Shown here in pieces: positions 59,996-64,000 of a DNA stretch of 64,000 nucleotides. Numbering within the stretch: the stretch's first letter is position 1; each line of letters starts with the position of its first letter. Both the position numbers and the translations under genes were made by a program. The notes beneath the pieces were generated by a model. It worked only from the letters and a program-made list of their open reading frames with translations. It ran no database searches and was not told where the DNA came from. The stretch is from Rhizobium sp. RU36D (GTDB taxonomy: Bacteria > Pseudomonadota > Alphaproteobacteria > Rhizobiales > Rhizobiaceae). The stretch lies in contig NZ_FWXU01000009.1 in NCBI RefSeq assembly GCF_900176345.1, positions 124,001 to 188,000 on the forward strand, written 5' to 3'.

Positions 59996-60937
59996 GTGCG
60001 ACGAATAACTTTGGCCGTCATCTGGGCGTTCAGCCTGATAGCAACGGAAGCAAGTGCAGCGTCGACCGTTCCTCCGGGAAACCGTCATGTCGAGCAACCG
60101 GCAATCCCCGGCGCATCCGTCAGGCGCACCAATTCTGGCAAGACGTCATTCGATGCAAAGTATGAGAAGGTCCGGGACCTCCTGGCATCCGACCGTGCGC
60201 TGGTCAGCAAGATCAAGAAGACGGCGTCCGCCTACGGGATCGATCCGATTCACATGATCGGCGCCATCGTCGGCGAACATACCTTCAACGTCGATGCCTA
60301 TGATCGTCTCCAGACCTATTATGTGAAGGCCGCGTCCTATGCCGGCAGCAGCTTCAGCTTTTCCTATGATGGGGAAAGCATAGCGAGCTTCGTCGCCCGC
60401 CCCGAATTTGCGGAATGCAAGGACAAGCGCGACTCTTATCAATTGTGGTCCTGCCGAGAGGAAATCTGGGAACGGGATTTTCGCGGCAAGACGGTGGGGG
60501 GCACCAAGTTCCCCAACAACCGGTTCAGCGCCGTGTTCTTCCAGCCCTTCTACGCCGGCCAGACGTTCGGGCTTGGCCAGATCAATCCGTTGACCGCGTT
60601 GATGATGACCGATCTGGTTCACCAGAAATCCGGCTATCCGAAGCTCGACGAGAACGATGCGGCCGGCGTCTACAAGGCGATCATGGAGCCGGATATTTCG
60701 CTGGCCTATATGGCTGCCGTCCTGCGCCGGGCGATCGATGACTACAAGCAGGTCGCCGGGATGGATATCTCAAGCAATCCGGGCGTCACCGCAACGCTGT
60801 TCAACATCGGTAACTCGCTGCAGCGCGCCCGCGCGCTTGCTGGTCGAAATGCCGGTGGAGCGACCGTATGGCCGGAAGAAAACTATTACGGCTGGTTGGT
60901 CAACGACAAGCTCGAAGAGCTGAAGTCGCTGCTCTAA
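59996..60937 (+). CDS. DUF1402 family exported protein, lysozyme-like motifs
   Basis: A 313-residue exported protein of unknown function, usually found behind hslVU in rhizobia. Residues 1-21 (ending TEASA) look like a cleavable signal peptide. Blocks resemble soluble lytic transglycosylases in order: a glutamate in GAIVGEHTFN (E94), FGLGQINPLTA (191-201), EPDISLAYMAAVLRRAI (231-247) and ATLFNIGN. This suggests a lysozyme-like fold acting on the wall, but the enzyme activity is inference. Start is a GTG at 59996 with GAGGA upstream. Confidence 0.85.
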   Translation: MRRITLAVIWAFSLIATEASAASTVPPGNRHVEQPAIPGASVRRTNSGKTSFDAKYEKVRDLLASDRALVSKIKKTASAYGIDPIHMIGAIVGEHTFNVDAYDRLQTYYVKAASYAGSSFSFSYDGESIASFVARPEFAECKDKRDSYQLWSCREEIWERDFRGKTVGGTKFPNNRFSAVFFQPFYAGQTFGLGQINPLTALMMTDLVHQKSGYPKLDENDAAGVYKAIMEPDISLAYMAAVLRRAIDDYKQVAGMDISSNPGVTATLFNIGNSLQRARALAGRNAGGATVWPEENYYGWLVNDKLEELKSLL

Positions 60938-61059
60938 GTCCTGTCTTGCGAACTGCGTAGCGGTTCCGCGCAAAAGATAGGCCATCACAAAAGGCTGCAG
61001 CAGGTCGCGTCTGATCTATATCAGTGCTGCCTGAAGTCAGCGACGGAAAGGCAAGTCCA

Positions 61060-62508
61060 ATGAACGGCCCGACCACCTCTACCAAATGTCTCGACGGAGC
61101 CCTGTTCGAGCCGCCGGCACCAACACCGCGAACCGTGCCGCCCTCGCGGCTGGAAATCATCCGCACCGTGTTCCGCAATCCGCTGGAACTGTGGGGCGAG
61201 CCGTCCTACACACTGCCCTATATCGATACGAAGTTCTTCAATCAGCGCACGCTGATCGTCAACCATCCCGGCCTCATCCGTCATATCCTGGTCGACAATG
61301 TCGCCAACTACGAGATGGCCGAGATCCGCCAGCTTCTGCTGCGGCCGATTCTCCGCGACGGTCTGCTGACGGCCGAAGGCGACGTCTGGAAACGTGGCCG
61401 CAAGGCCATGGCACCCGTTTTTGCGCCACGCCACGCCAAGGGTTTTGCGGCGCAGATGTTGGAGCAGTCCGAACTCTATGCGGCCAAATACGAGAGACTG
61501 GCGCGATCCGGCGCTGTCAGTGACCTCTCCGTCGACATGACGGAACTGGCCTTCGGCATTCTCTCCGAAACCCTGTTTTCCGGTGATGTTGTCACGGAGT
61601 CTGGTGACATCTCGGGCGATGTCGATCGGCTTCTGCATGTGATGGGCCGTGTCGATCCGATGGATCTGTTGCGCGCCCCGTCCTGGGTGCCACGCGTCAC
61701 CCGTTTCGGCGGTGCCCGCGTGCTCGGAAAATTCCGCGCCATGGTCTTGGAAACCATGCGAAAGCGACAGGCAATTCTGCAAAAGACACCGGATGCCGCG
61801 CCGCAGGACTTTCTCACCCTGCTCCTGCAGCGCATGGGGCCGGATGGGCTGACCGAGGAGGAGATCGAGGACAACATCCTGACCTTTATCGGCGCCGGCC
61901 ACGAAACCACCGCCCGCGCGCTGGCCTGGACACTCTATTGCGTCTCGCAGCGACCGGAATTCCGCCAGCGCATGGAAGACGAGATCGACCGTGTGATCGC
62001 CGAGGGTGCGGAGCCGGTCGAATGGCTCGACCGCATGCCCTATGTCAGGGCCGCCTTCGAGGAGGGATTGCGGCTTTATCCGCCGGCACCTTCGATCAAC
62101 AGACAGGCAATTTCGCAAGATCGCTGGACGGCACCGGATGGCGAGGTGGTTGAAATCGAAGCCGGTATGACCATCCTCGTCATGCCCTGGACGCTGCACC
62201 GCCATTCCCTTCTGTGGGAGAGCCCAAGGGCCTTCCTGCCGGAGCGTTTCCTGCCGGAAAACCGGGCGTCGATCGAACGTTTCCAGTATCTGCCCTTCGG
62301 CGTTGGCCCCCGGGTCTGTATCGGTGCGACCTTTGCGTTGCAGGAGGCGGTGATCGCATTGTCGGTTCTGATGCATCGCTATCGCTTCGATACGACGGCA
62401 GAGACCCAGCCTTGGCCGGTGCAGAAGCTCACCACCCAACCCGCCAATGGCATGCCGATGCGCGTAACGCTCAGGCCGCGCGCGGCCGCAGGCGAAAAGG
62501 CGGCATGA
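61060..62508 (+). CDS. Cytochrome P450
   Basis: A 482-residue haem monooxygenase; substrate unknown. The I-helix motif is GAGHETTAR, the ExxR motif is EEGLRLYPPAP, and the haem-binding loop is FGVGPRVCIGATFA with the thiolate ligand C420. The meander PERFLPEN precedes it. There is no reductase domain, and no ferredoxin gene is next to it, so redox partners must come from elsewhere. The ATG at 61060 has GGAAAGG upstream; a GTG at 61024 is in frame. The motifs are closer to the CYP4/CYP102-like than the soluble CYP101-like bacterial group. Confidence 0.95.
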   Translation: MNGPTTSTKCLDGALFEPPAPTPRTVPPSRLEIIRTVFRNPLELWGEPSYTLPYIDTKFFNQRTLIVNHPGLIRHILVDNVANYEMAEIRQLLLRPILRDGLLTAEGDVWKRGRKAMAPVFAPRHAKGFAAQMLEQSELYAAKYERLARSGAVSDLSVDMTELAFGILSETLFSGDVVTESGDISGDVDRLLHVMGRVDPMDLLRAPSWVPRVTRFGGARVLGKFRAMVLETMRKRQAILQKTPDAAPQDFLTLLLQRMGPDGLTEEEIEDNILTFIGAGHETTARALAWTLYCVSQRPEFRQRMEDEIDRVIAEGAEPVEWLDRMPYVRAAFEEGLRLYPPAPSINRQAISQDRWTAPDGEVVEIEAGMTILVMPWTLHRHSLLWESPRAFLPERFLPENRASIERFQYLPFGVGPRVCIGATFALQEAVIALSVLMHRYRFDTTAETQPWPVQKLTTQPANGMPMRVTLRPRAAAGEKAA

Positions 62509-62616
62509 TTCTGCCGCAGGCTCGCTGGCATTGCGCCGGGCCTCCATGTCATATAGCCGCGCCGACGGGAGAATCGCCCGCATCGGCCCAGACAACCGGC
62601 CCGGAGATAGCCTCAC

Positions 62617-64000
62617 GTGACGTCTTCCATCCTGCTCGGCATTGATACCGGCGGCACCTACACCGATGCCGTGCTGTTCGATGAGGACAAGGGCGTCATC
62701 GCCAAGGCGAAATCCCTGACCACGCGGCATGATCTGGCCGTGGGTATCGCGGGCGCCGTGGATGCGGTGCTCGCGCTGGCGGACCGGCCGCCGCAGACGA
62801 TTGGCCTGGTCTCCTTGTCGACCACCCTTGCCACCAATGCGCTTGTCGAGGGGCAGGGAGGGCGTGTCTGTCTGGTCATGATCGGCTTTGGGCCTGATGA
62901 CCTCAAGCGCGACGGCCTTGCCGAAGCATTGGGCAATGATCCCGTCGTCTTCCTGCCGGGCGGGCACGACGTGCACGGAAACGAAACGCCGCTCGACATG
63001 GCCGAGCTTGAGGCGCGGCTGCCGGATCTGCGGGAAACCGTCTCGGCCTTTGCCATCGCTGGCTACTTTGCCGTGCGAAATCCGGCCCATGAACAGCGCG
63101 TTCGGTCCCTTGTGCGGGATGGGACCGGCTTGCCGGTGACCTGCAGCCACGAGCTATCCTCGAAGCTGGGCGGACCCCGACGCGCGCTGACGACGCTGCT
63201 GAACGCCAGGCTCACCGGCATGATCGACCGCCTGGTCGGCGCCTGCGAGGGGTTCGTTCGAACACGGGGCATCGCCGCGCCTGTGATGGTGGTGCGTGGC
63301 GACGGCGCCTTGATTTCAGCCTCCGAAGCCCGCCTGCGACCGATCGAGACGATTCTATCCGGTCCTGCCGCAAGCCTGGTCGGTGCCCGCTATCTGACCG
63401 GACTGGACGAGGCCGTGGTCAGCGATATCGGCGGCACGACGACGGATGTCGCCGTGTTGGACCGTGGAACACCGCGCCTTGACGCCGAGGGCGCTGTCGT
63501 CGGCGGCTACCGGACCATGGTCGAGGCGGTTGCGATGCGCACCTATGGCCTGGGCGGTGATTCGGAAGTGCGAATCAACGACCGTGGCCTGACGGCGCAG
63601 ATCGAGCTTGGCCCGCGGCGCGTCCTGCCGCTTAGCCTTGTCGCCGCTCTCCATGGCGATGACGTGATTGCTGAACTCGATCGGCAGTTGCGGGCGTCCA
63701 GTCCCGGGCGTCATGACGGGCGATTCGCGTTGCGCACGGGTGTTCCGCATCATCTGTCCGCCGGCCTGCAGCCGCAGGAACAGGCGCTGTATGACCGGAT
63801 CGATGTCGTGCCGCAACCGCTGGACAAGCTTCTGACGTCCACGCCGCAGAAGGCGACATTGGACAAGCTGGTGGCGCGGGGCCTCGTCCATCTCTGCGGC
63901 ATCACCCCTTCGGACGCGCTTCACGTGCTGGGTCGGCAAGGCCAATGGAATGGAACGGCGGCAGAGGCGGGGCTTCGGCTCGCTGCGCGAGGCAAGGATG
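62617..64000 (+). CDS. Hydantoinase/oxoprolinase family protein, 3' truncated by window edge
   Basis: The frame runs from a GTG at 62617 (GGAGA 8 nt upstream) to the window end, 461 residues so far. The N-terminus LLGIDTGGTYTDAVLFD is the phosphate-binding motif of the HyuA N-terminal domain. STTLATNALVEGQGGRVCLV follows. ILSGPAASLVGARYL and DIGGTTTDVAVLDRG mark the ASKHA-type ATPase core. Family members hydrolyse hydantoins or 5-oxoproline, or carboxylate acetone or acetophenone, using ATP. The exact substrate cannot be told. It follows the P450 by 108 nt. Confidence 0.9.
   Translation, partial: MTSSILLGIDTGGTYTDAVLFDEDKGVIAKAKSLTTRHDLAVGIAGAVDAVLALADRPPQTIGLVSLSTTLATNALVEGQGGRVCLVMIGFGPDDLKRDGLAEALGNDPVVFLPGGHDVHGNETPLDMAELEARLPDLRETVSAFAIAGYFAVRNPAHEQRVRSLVRDGTGLPVTCSHELSSKLGGPRRALTTLLNARLTGMIDRLVGACEGFVRTRGIAAPVMVVRGDGALISASEARLRPIETILSGPAASLVGARYLTGLDEAVVSDIGGTTTDVAVLDRGTPRLDAEGAVVGGYRTMVEAVAMRTYGLGGDSEVRINDRGLTAQIELGPRRVLPLSLVAALHGDDVIAELDRQLRASSPGRHDGRFALRTGVPHHLSAGLQPQEQALYDRIDVVPQPLDKLLTSTPQKATLDKLVARGLVHLCGITPSDALHVLGRQGQWNGTAAEAGLRLAARGKD

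Noticed and set aside
61021-63150. Long open frame (709 codons) antisense to the P450 and hydantoinase genes
   Set aside because: The plus strand has clear P450 and HyuA motifs over the same bases; the antisense translation has no domain and is explained by GC-rich codon bias.

Overview
This window is a GC-rich stretch of an alphaproteobacterial main chromosome, almost certainly from the Rhizobiaceae (Rhizobium, Agrobacterium and relatives). The assignment rests on gene order: leuS-lptE-holA, parB-parA-rsmG-mnmG-mnmE-rho-hemJ-hemE, the hprK-chvG-chvI-pckA cluster, the trpFBA-accD-folC run, the hisB..hisE-coaA run and hslVU followed by a DUF1402 gene are the typical rhizobial arrangement around the chromosomal origin. 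No insertion sequence, prophage, CRISPR array, rRNA or tRNA was seen.

The likely replication origin (oriC) is the 392-bp gap between hemE and the kinase/pyrophosphorylase gene (12286-12677). It holds two perfect DnaA boxes, several near-matches, an IHF-type site and an AT-rich end beside hemE. Six parS-like sites (core TTCACGTGAA) lie around it: in rsmG, at the mnmE stop, at the maf/aroE junction, a pair behind gyrB, and a distant one at the hslU stop. With parA and parB this makes the segment a complete origin and centromere region.

Layout. 1-3.5 kb: leuS (5' truncated), lptE, holA. 3.5-12.3 kb, minus strand: chromosome partitioning, rRNA/tRNA modification, Rho, haem synthesis. 12.3-23 kb: oriC, then a plus-strand run (PEP-metabolism kinase regulator, maf, aroE, coaE, dnaQ), secB and fxsA on the minus strand, a timA-mltA-smr-xre operon, and gyrB. 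23-32 kb: nitroreductase, PHB depolymerase, DUF2852, a metallopeptidase, then trpFBA-accD-folC. 32-44 kb, minus strand: a run linked mostly by 4-nt overlaps, divL, a tsaE-amgK fusion, murU, addB, addA, then trxA. 44-51.5 kb: ahcY, a regulatory PTS (HPr, EIIA-Man, short HPr kinase), the ChvG/ChvI two-component system and divergent pckA. 51.6-57.7 kb: arfB, alkB, then the his operon with two uncharacterised genes inside it (one encodes only 59 residues) and coaA at its end. 57.9-64 kb: hslVU, a DUF1402 protein, a cytochrome P450 and a 3' truncated hydantoinase-type gene.

Most genes are housekeeping. The points of interest are the origin/parS architecture, the divL operon that joins cell-cycle control to wall recycling and recombination repair, divergent versions of AccD and AddB without expected metal-binding cysteines, lysozyme-like motifs in the DUF1402 protein, and a sharp dyad upstream of ahcY. 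No wholly new multi-gene system can be demonstrated from the sequence alone.
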